Below are positions 35,281-46,788 of a stretch of 64,000 nt of DNA, piece by piece (within the stretch, counting starts at the first letter, position 1; each line of letters opens with the position of its first letter). A program made the translations under genes and the position numbers. This DNA comes from Alnus glutinosa (taxonomy: Eukaryota; Streptophyta; Magnoliopsida; Fagales; Betulaceae), in contig NC_084894.1 in NCBI RefSeq assembly GCF_958979055.1, positions 9,254,001-9,318,000 on the forward strand. Direction: 5' to 3'. Under the pieces are notes generated by a model. That model was not told the DNA's origin and did no database searches. It saw only the letters and a list, made by a program, of their open reading frames with translations.

Positions 35281-36734
35281 TTTAACTGCTTTCTCTGTGA
35301 ATTGAAATCTCGTACTACCATTATGACTCTATGAGAAGTATCGAATCACTTCTACAGTTTTACCACTATTTTAAAACGTCTGAGATAATTAAAAAAAAAA
35401 ATTAAAATTATAAATTAAAAGCTTGGTGACCATATGTATTTTAGAACGACTTAATGAATTACTAAACTTTATATGAAAAAGTTATTTAGAAGACCCATTC
35501 AATTGGGCTGATGTGTCATTTTTTAGCTTGATTCAGTCATGTAATGTCAGTTATGTCACATCGGCTGACGTAGCGTATTTTCAATGATTAACACTTCTGT
35601 TTTTTTTTTTAAGTGATGAACATAAAAAGCTATTTAAAACACGTTACGTCATTTGGTGTGAAAATACAATTTATAATTAATTTTTCCAACAATAAAATAT
35701 GAGTTTAACATTAAAATTTTCTTTTAAATCTTTATAAAGGTAATTATGCTACAGAATCTTGTTATGGGTTTTATCTCTATCTTTTTCTCCCATTTTCTCC
35801 TCTAACAATGTGAATTATTGGGGGTTTAATGGTTGATTAAAACAGATAGAGTAACGATATTTAGTAATTTCTTATACAATTGTTATACGGCTGAATGATA
35901 TGGCAGTAAAAATAAGGCTTTAAATCAATACTTTTTCTTTCTTTCTTTTTTTCCTTACAATTGCTAATCCAATATTGATTTTTACTGCAACGATCAATGG
36001 CAAAGCCAGGAATTTATGTTTGATGGGGCCGAACTGAAGTATGAATTCATAGCTTCGCTACTGAAGGCGCTTGCTTAGAAACTGGTACATACAACATGCT
36101 CCACTAATAAGGACATGGTAACACCATTGTGACTTATTCAGCTACTTTATACATTTCAAGCTACAAAATTAAATTCATATTACATTATACAGTAAACACA
36201 TTAATCACATCTCCCACAATACTTTGTTTATGCAATCTAATATTATGAATTACCATCTAAAAAATAAATAAACAAGACTATAAAGGAATAAAAAAGAAAA
36301 GAAAAGAAAAGGCATCTATCAATTAATTGGAAAAGAAGTAGACTTCTTTTTTCTTTTTCTTTTTTTAACACTAGTCAAACTTTGTTTACACCATGTCCAA
36401 TCTTCAAGATTTTGTTTTGTTCACTTAAGGTTTAAACTTTTCAATAAAAGAGTTAAACAAACAAAATTTTGTGAACTTTTGTGTGGAGTCATTTCGAAGG
36501 GGCAACAAAATCTGTAAGCACCCTTAACTCTTGCATAGATGAGTTTCCTAGGAATAATTTTTTTTTTTTTTCAACTATTGCAAGGACCATGGCCCCTGGT
36601 GGCCACTTCGCAACTATGTATTTATATGCAATTGTAGAAGACTCTACTAAATAAAGCTCATCCATGTGAATTATTAAGGGTTTACTTGTTGATTAAAAAG
36701 AGCTCGTGAAGTAGATTCTTCAAGTTGGCTCTGC
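35281..36734. other. Upstream flank of the MAG2-like gene; MITE and hAT-like remnants
   Basis: No gene. Near 35840-35995 lies a decayed relative of the MITE at 12624 (TTAGTAATTTCTTATAC, GATATGGCAGTAAAA and an inverse partner). From about 35996 to 36621 the left end CAATGGCAAAGCCAGG and the inverse of the right end (AAGTGGCCACCAGGGGCC) resemble termini of hAT-type non-autonomous elements, with no transposase frame between them. Confidence 0.4.
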
Positions 36735-37560
36735 GTGAACGGTAAACGCTCTGTTCTCTTTCTTCGTTTTTTTTTCATTGTTTCTTGCTTCAGCTGGTTG
36801 AGGGAACTTCACTCCTCTCGTTCTCTTCTTTCCTTTATGCCTTTTATTGCTTTTGTTGCTGTTTGGCTAGAGGTTTCTCTAGTCCTCCTCACATTTGATG
36901 AGGTTTTATCCGTCATCTTGTATGACTTATCCCACCCGGAATTGCAACCTCAGTGTTTTGGCTTCTCCACCGCGCCGTTCATGTTCGCCACCGTCCTCCC
37001 GCGTTGGTGGCTGGTTTTGTCAAAGTTCTTAGATTTGGTTTTTTAAAAGCTAGATCTGCGTTCCTCCGATGGTCTCTGCCTCCCACGTACCTCTCCACCG
37101 CACTCATCGACGTTCCAGCTACCCGACGCCACCTGCCGCATCTTCGTCCGCCTTTCACTCGCTGGACTGCGTGGCTCCCATGCGCCGAACTGCGGTTTTG
37201 ACGCGCCGGCGCTAGGTCTCTGGTTTTCCTCTGCACTGCCAATCGCCGGAGTTGCTATTTTTTGAGTTTTTTTTACTGTTTATTTATTATTTTTTATGTT
37301 ACTTGGGTTATTGTTTCCCTTTAGCGGAGACTCTTGTATTTGGATTTGTGTTGATATCTTTTTTTTATTGCAGTCTTATTTTTGGACTCTAATAGTGTTT
37401 TTACTACTTCAGCCATCTTCTGGTGGTTGTTGTTGTTTCTAAGTAGGGCTACAGATTGGCTTGCCCTAATCTGTTCCCCTTTAGTTTTTTTAACTACCTT
37501 GTGCGGCCCTTTGAGATGACCGGGTCACTTGTTTGACCCATTTCATACTATTTGTATCTA
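36735..37560. other. Unassigned GC-richer segment
   Basis: The base composition is clearly richer in C and G (36960-37260) than its surroundings, with CpG-bearing words such as CCGCGCCGTTCATGTTCGCC. The frames (36735-37046 and 36953-37201 plus; 36979-37242 minus) have no domain I recognise. It may be the 5' part of a LINE, a captured gene fragment, or a transcribed leader. Confidence 0.35.
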
Positions 37561-40084
37561 TTTCAGCATAGTCAATTTTAGAGTATCCATATTTTAATTT
37601 TTTACAATTTCAACCATCCGTTAGAAATTTTTGTTAAATCCTATCAAAATTCCTAAAATACCCATATGTTTTGTTTATATTTTTTGAAAATGGAGATGGT
37701 TTTATTGGGATTAATGAGACAAATGTACATCTAAAAAGTGATGAAAGATAAGAAATTATAAGTGAAGTTTTTTCACATATAAAATATGTTAAAATTTTGG
37801 TTGCAAAATCCAGAACATTCTAAATGCTCCACCCGAGGCAGCCAATAAAAATAGGCAAAAAAATAAAAAAATCAAATATGCTTGTGAATAAACTTCCTAG
37901 CTTCGTCCCCTGTCAAAGACGAGTAATTTTGGCCGAGGAATAATCGAACGGCTGCATCACATGCTCAAGAAAACCATGTGTCAAATCTAATATTCCTGTC
38001 ACCCTATCTCTATCATAAAAATCATCCTAATCATAGGGATATCATTTTGTAAATTCAAAAAGCATAATTTAAAAATAGGCAATGATTTGCAAATATACTT
38101 TTAAAAAAAGCAGTTAAACGTTTGATAAAATCGCAGTTTAACATTTAAAAATGTGTATTTTCAAAAAAACACACATATTTGAAATTGTAGATTTTTTGGT
38201 ATTTTCAAATCGCATTTTTTTGAAAACACAATTCCAAACGGTTCATTTTTTGCGATTTAATTTAAAATCACGTTTTTTGTCTATGAAATCGCAATGTTAA
38301 ATGCACTTTAAGTTTTTGTATAATTGGTATATATATATAATGAGAAGAAAAACTTAAGAAATGATACTAGTTTTGATAAGCAATTAATCATAATATCAAG
38401 GGCTTAAGAGTGGAGAGAGTTTGTGTGAAGAAAAACAAAAAAGCTAAAAAAAAATAAAAAGTAAGAGACTAGATGGTGATCTCTCATCTCTTTTCTCTCC
38501 TACTTGGGTTCTGCTTATCAGTGTCAGCTCTTCCCCTAGGCGACTTAGGCGGTCGCCTAAGGCCCCCAGGGGAAGAAGGCCCTAAAAATTACATTCTCCC
38601 AAGGAAAGAAGGCCCCAAAAATTACATTTGTTAAGGCCCAATTATAGTCTAACGGGATTTTGAAAAGAAAAAAAAAAAGAAAAAAAGAAAAAGAAAAAGC
38701 ATTATCTATTTATCCCCAATTTATCTCTTCTTTGGGAGACTCTTAAACTCCCATAAAAAAATTCAGATGCCAATAACATAACAATTAATACCAAAACAAA
38801 CAGTCAATAGTTAGAACATAATAAGTTGGCAAAAAAAAAAAATGCATTATCTCATACTTACGAAACTCTAGAACTTCCACATAGAAAAATCAATCATCAG
38901 GCCCAAAAACTACAAATATGATTTTTTTTTTCTTTAAAAAAGAAAAAGACGCAAATCTTACTTGAACAATCTCTTTAGCAAATTACCAAAACCACTCTTT
39001 GTGCTCTACAATTTCCTCCAACAGTCAAATGATAGGAAGCCCAAGATCGCCGTAGCCACCTCTCGCCTCCTCTTTGTCTCGCCTTCGACAATCTCTCGTG
39101 ACCAAGGTCAAATTTGCAGGTTTATTTTCGATTTCTTTTTTGATATTTAGACGTCTTCTAGTCCTTTCTTCCTCAATATTTTATGCTCTCGTGAAAGCAG
39201 CACGCACAACCACCTTTTCCTTTTGTATTTTATGGTCATCCTCTTGATTATTTGATAGGAACGCATGGTTGTTGAACAACCACGTTTCTTCTTCTTTTTT
39301 TGGGTCATTGGGGAGTGGGGATCGTAATCCAACTTGGGGGTATTTTCTCTCTTTTTTTTTTTCTTTTTTTTTTTTTCTTTTTTTTTTCTCTCTCTTATAT
39401 GATAACTTTGTCAAAAAAAAAAAAAAGAGAAAACTTTTAAGTACTTAATAAAAAAATTATAACAGGCGTGCCCCCATATGCGCAAGCCGTGTAGCTTAAG
39501 CTGGAGACAAACATTCAATAGACCAAATTGATGTTTTTTAACTGCCAGTTTCTTCAGAGGGCGAAAACACTCTCCTCTCCAAATTCCCTTCCCTGACCAT
39601 CCTTCCAGCCAAACCACCATGTGTGCTTCCCTCCTCCATCTCCTCCCTTTCTTCTTCTCTTCTTTCACTCCCTTTCCCCTCTGCTAGCGCCTCTCCAAAG
39701 GTCCCTATCTTGCTAGAGTTCACTCTAGCCCTCCTTGCCTCTATGGAGGCCTTATAGGCAAATGCTGAGAAAAATCTAAGCAGTTTCCTTCAAGCATTGG
39801 AACCCAACAAGACTAACATAGAATTCTTCAAATTCAACCTTTGTTCAACCACAGGGAAAAAGAACAAGTAGATGAATAAATTAAGAACCAGCTCGAAAAC
39901 ACACATTTCGCTTAAACAAACAGAGTAAAAAAAAAAATCAAACAAATCAAAATCACAAAAAGAAATGGCCCCAGATCCAGTTAACAAAAACCCATCTCAG
40001 GAACTTCAAGAAATAAAATTAAACAAAACCCAGAAGTGAAGAATGGAAAACAAGGTGGAGCAAAAAGACAGAGTAAGAGAGATA
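37561..40084. other. Gene-free spacer before the retrotransposon nest
   Basis: Holds the AT-rich dispersed copy 38060-38312, a purine tract (38661-38699), a segment with GGCGGTCGCCTAAGGCCCCC resembling hAT termini (38530-38640), and a T-rich tract (39349-39387). The frames seen are low-complexity. No gene. Confidence 0.45.
38060..38312 (-). repeat. AT-rich dispersed element, copy 2 (inverse of 11151-11440)
   Basis: On the minus strand it begins AAGTGCATTTAACATTGCGATTT and shares the motif order AATTAAATCGCAAAAAATGA, CGTTTGGAATTGTGTTTT, AACTGCGATTTTATC with the copy at 11151-11440. Confidence 0.45.
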
Positions 40085-41191
40085 TGTTAGTATGTGATTG
40101 GCTGGATTCTGTTTGACAAAATCACTTTTATGTAAAGTTGCTACATTATCAAGGATCCCGTTTATTTCAGATTCTTCGTTTCAGAAATGTGCTTCAAAAA
40201 GTTCAAAGAAGATTCTGTGCAGATTCCAAGTCAAAGAAGTCGGATGCCAAGCTTCCGTCCGGACGGCCCAGTCATGCATTCGAATGCCCATCAGTGTCCA
40301 GAAGTTTCGAACTGTTCAAAGTTGCATCCGTTCGGACGCTCATCAATGTTCGGCAAGAATTCAGATTTCCTTCTCAGACACAGATATGAGAAGACAGTTG
40401 CATCCGTCTGGACGTCCGGTCTACACCATCTGAACGCTATCCTTGATAAGGCAAGACTTGAAGAAGAATTACAACCGTTCGGACGTCAATGCAACACCGT
40501 CCGGACACCGGTCCTTATTATGGAATTTACATGCAGCAGAAGTGCAACCATCCAGACTCTAGGGCAACACTGTCCGGACGCGGCCCTGATTTGGTATTGC
40601 ATGAAGTGTGTTATGGAAAGCCGGTTGCGTAGTTGTCGGTCTGGACACTTTCAGCTACCTTCTGAACGCCGCCTAGAGAAATCCGGTCCAGAGTCAATTT
40701 AGGTCTGCTGAGCCTATAAATAGAGGTCTTTAGGCATGTATAATTTACAAAATTCGGTATTGAATTCTTTAGAGCTTAGATAGTATATTTTAGGGAGATA
40801 TTGTGTTGATCTATTAGTTCTCAAGTCATTGCCGTTGTGTTGTTATTGTGCTCGTTTATTGAAGTCTATCTTAGGGAGGAGCCCTAAGGTAAAGAAATCC
40901 ATAGAAGACCCCTTCAAGTAGGAGACTTGGTTGGGAGGTGTTCACGTTGGGTTACGTATCAGAGTGCTAGATACGATAAATGTATCGGGTATGTGAGTGT
41001 TACTGTCTATATACTACATTTGCCTTCTAATAGTGGATTTCTTGGGTTTGGCTGCCCCGAAGTAGTTTTTCTCTTAATTGAGTTTCCATTTCGTTAATAA
41101 AATAATTGTGTTATTTAAATTCCGTATTTACATTATTTTGTTACACTTTACACACGAACACGGTTAAATTAGAAGTCATCTATTTTTTTCA
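40085..41191 (+). mobile_element. 5' LTR of the gag-only Copia-type element (arm A)
   Basis: Starts TGTTAGTATGTGATTGG and ends ...ATTTTTTTCA (TG...CA), 1107 bases. Its start resembles the other three LTRs of this group (TGTTAGTATTTTGGCC). The TATA box (TATAAATA) is at 40715-40722. The 5' half carries scattered, partly decayed copies of CGTCCGGACG (from about 40255). No partner LTR is visible in the window. Confidence 0.85.
40715..40722 (+). promoter_or_regulatory. TATA box of arm-A LTR
   Basis: TATAAATA followed by GAGG/GGGG-like sequence, at the same relative place as in the other LTRs of the group (52636, 55367 minus, 61542 minus). Confidence 0.7.
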
Positions 41192-41260
41192 ATTGGTACA
41201 CTCTGCTAAGATTTATTTCTTGATTGTAATCCTTTTGACTTCTACTCATTTTTTTGCTAT
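41192..41260 (+). other. Damaged primer-binding site and leader of arm A
   Basis: Right after the LTR the sequence reads ATTGGTACACTCTGCTAAG. The related Copia at 61099 has ATTGGTATCAAAGCCTGG then TACACTCTG. Arm A therefore lacks 13 bases lying between two GGTA repeats, which removes most of the tRNA-Met-type primer-binding site TGGTATCA.... The leader then aligns up to the ATG at 41261. Confidence 0.75.
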
Positions 41261-42224
41261 GTCTCAAAATATTAATATTGTTCCTACCTTTGATGGTATG
41301 AACTGTGACTATTGGTAAAAGCGTTTCTTTTTAAAATTCATTGATTGTTGGCAAATTGTTGAATCTGGTTGGACTAAACCAAATGATACAACTCTCGAAC
41401 TAGTTCCTGCAAGAAACGCACAACTTGCTAACGATAAAGCTCTGCATGCTCTTTGTCAAGCCCTTTTACCGTCTGAATTTGCAAAATTTCAAACTATGAA
41501 ATCGTTCAAGAAGTATGGCAAATCTTATAAACAACATATGATGGCACAAAACTTGTTAAATTTGCCAAGCTCCAAATGTTGATTTCTAGATTTGAAGAGA
41601 TTAAGATGCTTGAAGATGAGATATTCAGAGAGTTTTACACTAAGATGAGCGACCTGAGAAACTTAATGGTGAGTCTCGGGAAGACCGTCTCGGATGTAAA
41701 GCTCATCCGAAACATTCTAAAATCTTTGCCTGAGCGTTTTAAAATTAAGATGACTGTCATTGAAGAAAGCAAGGATCTAGAAGATATGAAGATTGAAGAG
41801 TTTGTGGGATCTCTTCAAACATATGAGCTTTCCCTGCCTCCAGTCAAGAAGGTCAAGACTATTGCTCTCAAGGCATCCAAGAAAAATGCCAGAGTCTCAT
41901 CTGAAGAAGACTCTGATAATGAAGAAGATGTTGTGGCAATGCTGGCTAAAAATTTCGGGAGATTAATGAAGAATGATAAATTCAAGAAGAAATTCTCCGA
42001 AAGACTGAAGAAGGACCCCAAAGAATCTTAGCCTGAAGAAGTTGAGAAGAAAGACCCAAGAGGCCCCAAATGTTTTGAATGCTCAGGGTTTGGGCATATA
42101 CGGGTTGACTGTGGGAATCTCAAGCAGGGTAAAGGGAAGGTCTATAATGCGAGTCTCAGTGATGAGTCAGAAGAAGAAGAAACTCTTGCTCAATATCAAT
42201 TTCTAGCCTTTGTGACTCCACATG
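41261..42224 (+). pseudogene. gag pseudogene, first part (UBN2-like domain plus CCHC zinc knuckle)
   Basis: Starts MSQNINIVPTFDGMNCDYW, the usual N terminus of Copia gag (UBN2/DUF4219 type), then a stop at 41316. The frame recovers (IVESGWTKPNDTTLELV) and shifts again near 41575. The open part 41576-42031 carries the central gag helices (FREFYTKMSDLRNLMVSLGK, RNILKSLPERFKIKMTVIEE) and an acidic/lysine tail. After a stop at 42029, a CFECSGFGHIRVDC zinc knuckle (CX2CX4HX4C) follows. Several stops and shifts show it is dead. It is cut at 42224 by the inserted solo LTR and continues at 45098. Confidence 0.85.
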
Positions 42225-42288
42225 TGTAACGCCCCAGATTTTAAGACATAAAATATAATGTCTTAAATTAGAATTTAAGACAACAAAG

Positions 42289-42342
<54 letters not shown>
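42289..42342. repeat. (AT)n microsatellite
   Basis: About 27 AT units within the solo LTR. The corresponding place in arm B also has an (AT) run (63295-63327), next to the later LTR insertion. Confidence 0.9.
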
Positions 42343-42345
<3 letters not shown>

Positions 42346-44254
42346 ATTAAATATTCATTGATGATTTTTAGTTCAAATGGAAACCCACTCCGTATCTTAA
42401 ATAATAGAAGACTAAGAAAGAAAGAAAAAAAAAAACTAATTAAACGAGGAACCCAATTTATTTGCACCTAACTCTTAAATATTACAATAAAAACTCTAAA
42501 TTGAAAGGCTTATGGCTATTGGGTTAATATAAAAAAATAACCCATGATCAGTTTAAGCCCACGTCCGTTTTACATTTAGTCTCTTCACTTTTACAAGTTA
42601 AACTTTAAACCCAAGCCTATACTTTACACCTTAAAACAGCCCTGCCTGAAACATTAGAAGAAAAGAAAAATAATAACTAAGCAAAAACTAAATTAACACA
42701 TGAACGTCAGCTTATTTAAAAATCAGGTGTTCGATCTTAACGAGAGATTAGAAGATGGTTACTTAGAGATAGGCTAAGTAGGATATTTGGAGAATCAACG
42801 GCTTGGAATGCCTTCGAATCGCCATGCTCAACACGACTAACAGCTGTCTACTCCCCAACCATTGATCCAAAAACATCTGAATTCCATCCAACCGTTTACG
42901 GTTCTATAAATAAGAAGCTAAATTACACCATTGCTCTGCACCCATCAAAGAAACTGAAAATCTCAAGCTTTTCTCTGTAATTTTTCTCAGTTTAATGCAG
43001 TAAAACCAGAAGATTGCTCTCCTTTCTCTGCCTCTCTACTGACCAGAACAAATAAAGAAAAACTTAGAAAAACTGTCATCTTCCCCTCAAACAACACTGA
43101 ACCGAAAACAGAGCACCATCTTCTCTGTGTTGTCCCAGTTTTGTGAAGAGGAAAACACCTTCTTCTCTTCTATTTTGTTCGCACAATTGCACCTTATTTG
43201 TTAGAAAAAAATTGGTAACAGTAAATCAACAGAGAATGTTCCTAATAACCTGTAAAATCTGCACCTAAAATTGTGGAAACTGGGAAGAAATATTTTCACT
43301 TATCTCTTCTCTCCTTCACTCGGTCTGCGTCAAAAATTGAGAGGTTTCCTCTCTTTTTCGGTAAGCCATGACTTCTCCTCTGTAAGCTGTATTTCTTTTG
43401 GTTTTTAGTGTTATCTTGCTAAAGAAGAACTCACATATCTCTGTGCCTTTTATTTGGGCTGAACCAAGCAAAAGTCTCTCACACTCTCAGTCAACATTCA
43501 GTAAGGAAGAAGAGGACAACATCTACTTCATTCTAGAAGCACCTGTATGCTTCTAAATTGAAGATAGGAAACCGGTTGCTTTTTGTTATATATATGAACC
43601 GAACCATGCGAGTATATATATAATCTGAAAGATATATGTATATAAATAATCTGAATGATATATAACTGATATTTGGTCAACTCTAAATAAGGAAAATGAA
43701 AATATTTCCAAAATGCCGCTATGTCGCCCAACTGTGTTAAAATGTTACTAGACATTTAATATATTATTGTCATTATTCTACCCGATTTAAAATATGAAGT
43801 ATTAATATTTATGCCGTTGCTCCATCCATTTATATAATTGACGTAAATGGAACTATTCTACCTCTTTTTGTTTGTAAACAAATATAAGGACAACTATGAT
43901 ATCCACATGATTTGATACATAACTGTTATATAGTAGTTATAGTGCCCTAGTAATTAATGGTGTCTTAAATAAATAACACTAAAGGCTACAATAAATCATT
44001 TAAAGGATTAAATGTTGCAATAATAATAATATCATTCTCTAAGCATCTTATGCTAATTTATTATTGCATGTACATAACTATGCAGTCAGTATTTTTATGG
44101 ACATCTTTTTGGAGCAAAAAACTGTAAGTATTTATTACTTATTGAGGGTGATGCTGAATTTCCATAATGTTATGATTTCTGCTTTATTTAATTGTTTGCG
44201 CATGTGGAATTTGCATATTTTGTTATTTTAATTAATGAATTTATCTGGCAACGG

Positions 44255-44490
44255 ACCAGAGAATGACGTCTGCCTGTGCCAAAAATATTAATAAATAACA
44301 AAGTTTGGAGTAATGTCTGCCAATGGACTAGGGAGTGACATCTGCCTATGCCAAAAAGATAATAAATTATTAGAGGAGTGACGTCTCCTTAAAACTCGCT
44401 AAACGGGAGTTACGTCTCCTATAACTCGATAAACGAGAGTTACATCTCCTATAACACATTAGACAGGAGTTATGTCTCCATATGATGAAT
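44255..44490 (+). repeat. Degenerate tandem array carrying TGACGTC / TTACGTC motifs
   Basis: Repeated words: GAATGACGTCTGCC, GAGTGACATCTGCC, GAGTGACGTCTCC, GAGTTACGTCTCC, GAGTTACATCTCC, GAGTTATGTCTCC, with a spacing of roughly 25-40 bases. TGACGTC is a bZIP (CRE/as-1-like) core. The same array, inverted, is in arm B at about 48920-49165. Confidence 0.75.
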
Positions 44491-45097
44491 GCAAGAAGAA
44501 AATGGTTATTTAAATAAATAAGACTGTGCATATAAAACTGTCATTTTATTTTGTCATTGCATTGTATTCTTTATTTCTAATAAATCAGTAATCATATTAT
44601 TATTGAAAACAGTAAACTCACTTTATGGGTACATGGAATTGTGGTATTATGAATGATTGTGCAGGGACTAAGGATGAGGAACACCAGGATTACCAGTATT
44701 ATTGTGCTAATCCTGATAAGTGTGGATGAGGCTATCTACCGCCTCTTAGGTGTGATGGGCTACTATGATTAGTTTATCCTTTATTTATATGTGACAGACT
44801 CATTTTTATATGTTTCTTTGGTTCTGTAATATTTATTACAGTAAGGTTGATATTTTATAACAGTGCCGTCTGTGGCACATATGTTAAATGCTTTGTGTGT
44901 ATTTATTATGTTAGAACGCCAAATTATATTATTTATATATTGAGGTAATTTAGTCAGCTCTGATGCGTTATATTCCCAAGTTATTAAGAAAAAATACATT
45001 TTGCTGTCAAATCTTAATTCTGATGATATCGTAATGTCATGTGGAAATTGAAATTTTCACTTACGTGTTTTTGTAAAAGGTGAGGCGTTATAACATG

Positions 45098-45990
45098 AAG
45101 ACCAGGAGGATTCTTAATCCTACTACTCTGAGCATAATGGTGAAGACGGGAAAGAACTCAAAGAAGCCTATAAAATCCTCTATGTAGAGTTCGAGAAGTT
45201 GAGGGAGACTCGTAAGTAGCACATCCATGAGCTGAACAGTCTACAGACAGAGAAGAGTTCCTTGCTGCTTAAGATTCAGGATCTAGAGGAGAAGCTACGA
45301 GAGACACAACTACAGTTGGAAAGGGTTACTGGTGAGAAACTAACCCACATGTTGTCAATCCAGAAGAGCCTAACAGACAAGACCAGACTCGGGTACGTAG
45401 TTTCTTCATCTGATATCCCCTCTACTTCAAGGACTATTTTTGTCAAGCCCACAGTTCCCGAGCCTCCATCCGTCGACCTAGATAAAGGAAATGAAGTTAT
45501 TGATGGGGATGTTCCGGCTAGTGCTAAGGCTACTTAGAAGCCTCCTATCATAAGAAGGCATTTTATATCCAACCATTTTGGGTTAAGTGGCCACATTCAA
45601 TCCCAGTGCTCCCTTCTCAAAGTTCAGAGATCAAAGGTCAAGAAATAGGTGCCAAGACAAGCTACATTTGGCACTGGACCTCTGGCCTAGCATTAGGTTG
45701 CACGGCATCAGGCTCCCTAGTATCAGGCTCCATGGCATCAGGCTCCTCAGCATCAGCGGCATCAGCAACGATTTGTTCTTGCCAATCAAAATGACAAACA
45801 CAAGAAAAACAAATCAAGGCACTACATGAATACGCCACAGAAGCTTGAGGATGATCAATTCTATAGAAAGCTGCCTATATGGATGCAAAGTATGATACAA
45901 TGGATGGATCACCAGATGAAGGCCTGTCAACAACCATCACCAGGAAGGCAGACATGGGTCAGAAAGGATGAAGCCGTTCACCCCTTGAGG
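45098..45990 (+). pseudogene. gag pseudogene, second part (coiled coil, second zinc-knuckle relic), arm A
   Basis: Continues gag after the solo LTR: SSLLLKIQDLEEKLRETQLQ is a leucine/glutamate coiled coil (45262-45537), then SNHFGLSGHIQSQC, a zinc knuckle that has lost its first Cys. Next is a repeat-rich stretch (GCATCAGGCTCC units, 45695-45770), then QTWVRKDEAVHPLRG, which lines up with [14 protein letters not shown] just before the protease in the Copia at 60.6 kb. Protease, integrase and RT are absent: sequence passes directly into 3' noncoding DNA. Several stops make it non-functional. Confidence 0.8.
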
Positions 45991-46788
45991 GGGAATGGTC
46001 ACACCTAGATGGTGAAAGTACACATGCCTAGGATTTGGTTCATAATCCTAAAACATCAGGTTTGATTGCATTGCATTGCACTGTTTTCTCTGACATATTT
46101 CTGCTTGCTTTGCAATCTAGGAACCATTATTATTTTCCCCCTATTTTTGTTGTTCTTGAGAAAATTCTGCAGGTACTATTTGGAGATGACAGAAAAAGCA
46201 TGTCGGGCGGCTACTTGTTTGTATTGGTAATTTTGATCATTTCTCCTTGAGAATAGGTTTGATCTTGCCACACATGCTAGGTTTAGTTTTTATTTCTTTA
46301 CCTTTGAAGCATGTTTTTGTTATTTAATTTTTTTTTTTTTTAAAAAAAAAAGGGGAGAAGATGCAGAATTTTATTTTTCTTTTGATAGCTTTTCAGATAT
46401 TGCGCGTGTTTTTACCTAATATCTCAATTCATTGTGCATTGATTACCGATGCTTATATATGATTGAAGTTTATGCCTTATATTTGCTAAGTTTTCCTATT
46501 CATCTTAATGCTAGATAATTACTTTTCTCATGCGATGATTTTTGTGCATTATCCAAAGCTTTCTTTAAGGTACATTTTTTTTTTTTATCTCTGACTTTTT
46601 GTTTTTGAAGATTCTTATGAGATAGATTTTTTTTTGATAAGATGGTCAAATTGACCAACTTGTTAGTTGAACCTAGAACCTATAAATTATGGCATTCTTT
46701 ATAGGTTGCAGTACCAAGTGATAAAAAGCTTTCAAAAATCAATAAATATGAATAAATAAAAAGATCCATTGCTTATTGTGCTATAAAT
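45991..46788 (+). other. 3' noncoding part of the gag-only element and fold-back loop
   Basis: Noncoding sequence homologous in order to the region between pol and the 3' LTR of the Copia at 54924-62465 (shared words: TGAACCTAG...ACCTATAAATT; TTTGAAG/TTTTTTGGATAAG). 45991-46608 has an inverse partner in arm B. 46609-46788 (about 180 bases) has no partner and is the loop. The expected polypurine tract and 3' LTR never follow; the sequence instead turns back. Confidence 0.7.

Larger units (their letters stand above)
42225..45092 (+). mobile_element. Solo LTR (TGTAACGCCCC type, Gypsy-like) inserted in gag, arm A copy
   Basis: 2868 bases, from TGTAACGCCCC to GGCGTTATA, flanked by a perfect 5-base duplication ACATG (42220-42224 and 45093-45097). 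The termini are inverse repeats of the kind seen in Ty3/Gypsy LTRs (TGTAACGCC...GGCGTTACA, with the penultimate C changed to T). A TATA box (CTATAAATAAG) lies near 42904. It contains an (AT)n tract (42289-42342) and an array of ACGTCTCC-like repeats (44260-44490). There is no internal region, hence solo. An inverse copy sits in arm B at the identical gag site. Confidence 0.85.

Noticed and set aside
36979..37242. 87-residue minus frame with basic residues
   Set aside because: No start context, no recognisable domain, and overlapping plus frames are equally open in a GC-richer stretch.
40085..46788. Complete two-LTR element between 40085 and 46.8 kb
   Set aside because: No polypurine tract or second LTR occurs before the sequence turns back at 46.79 kb.
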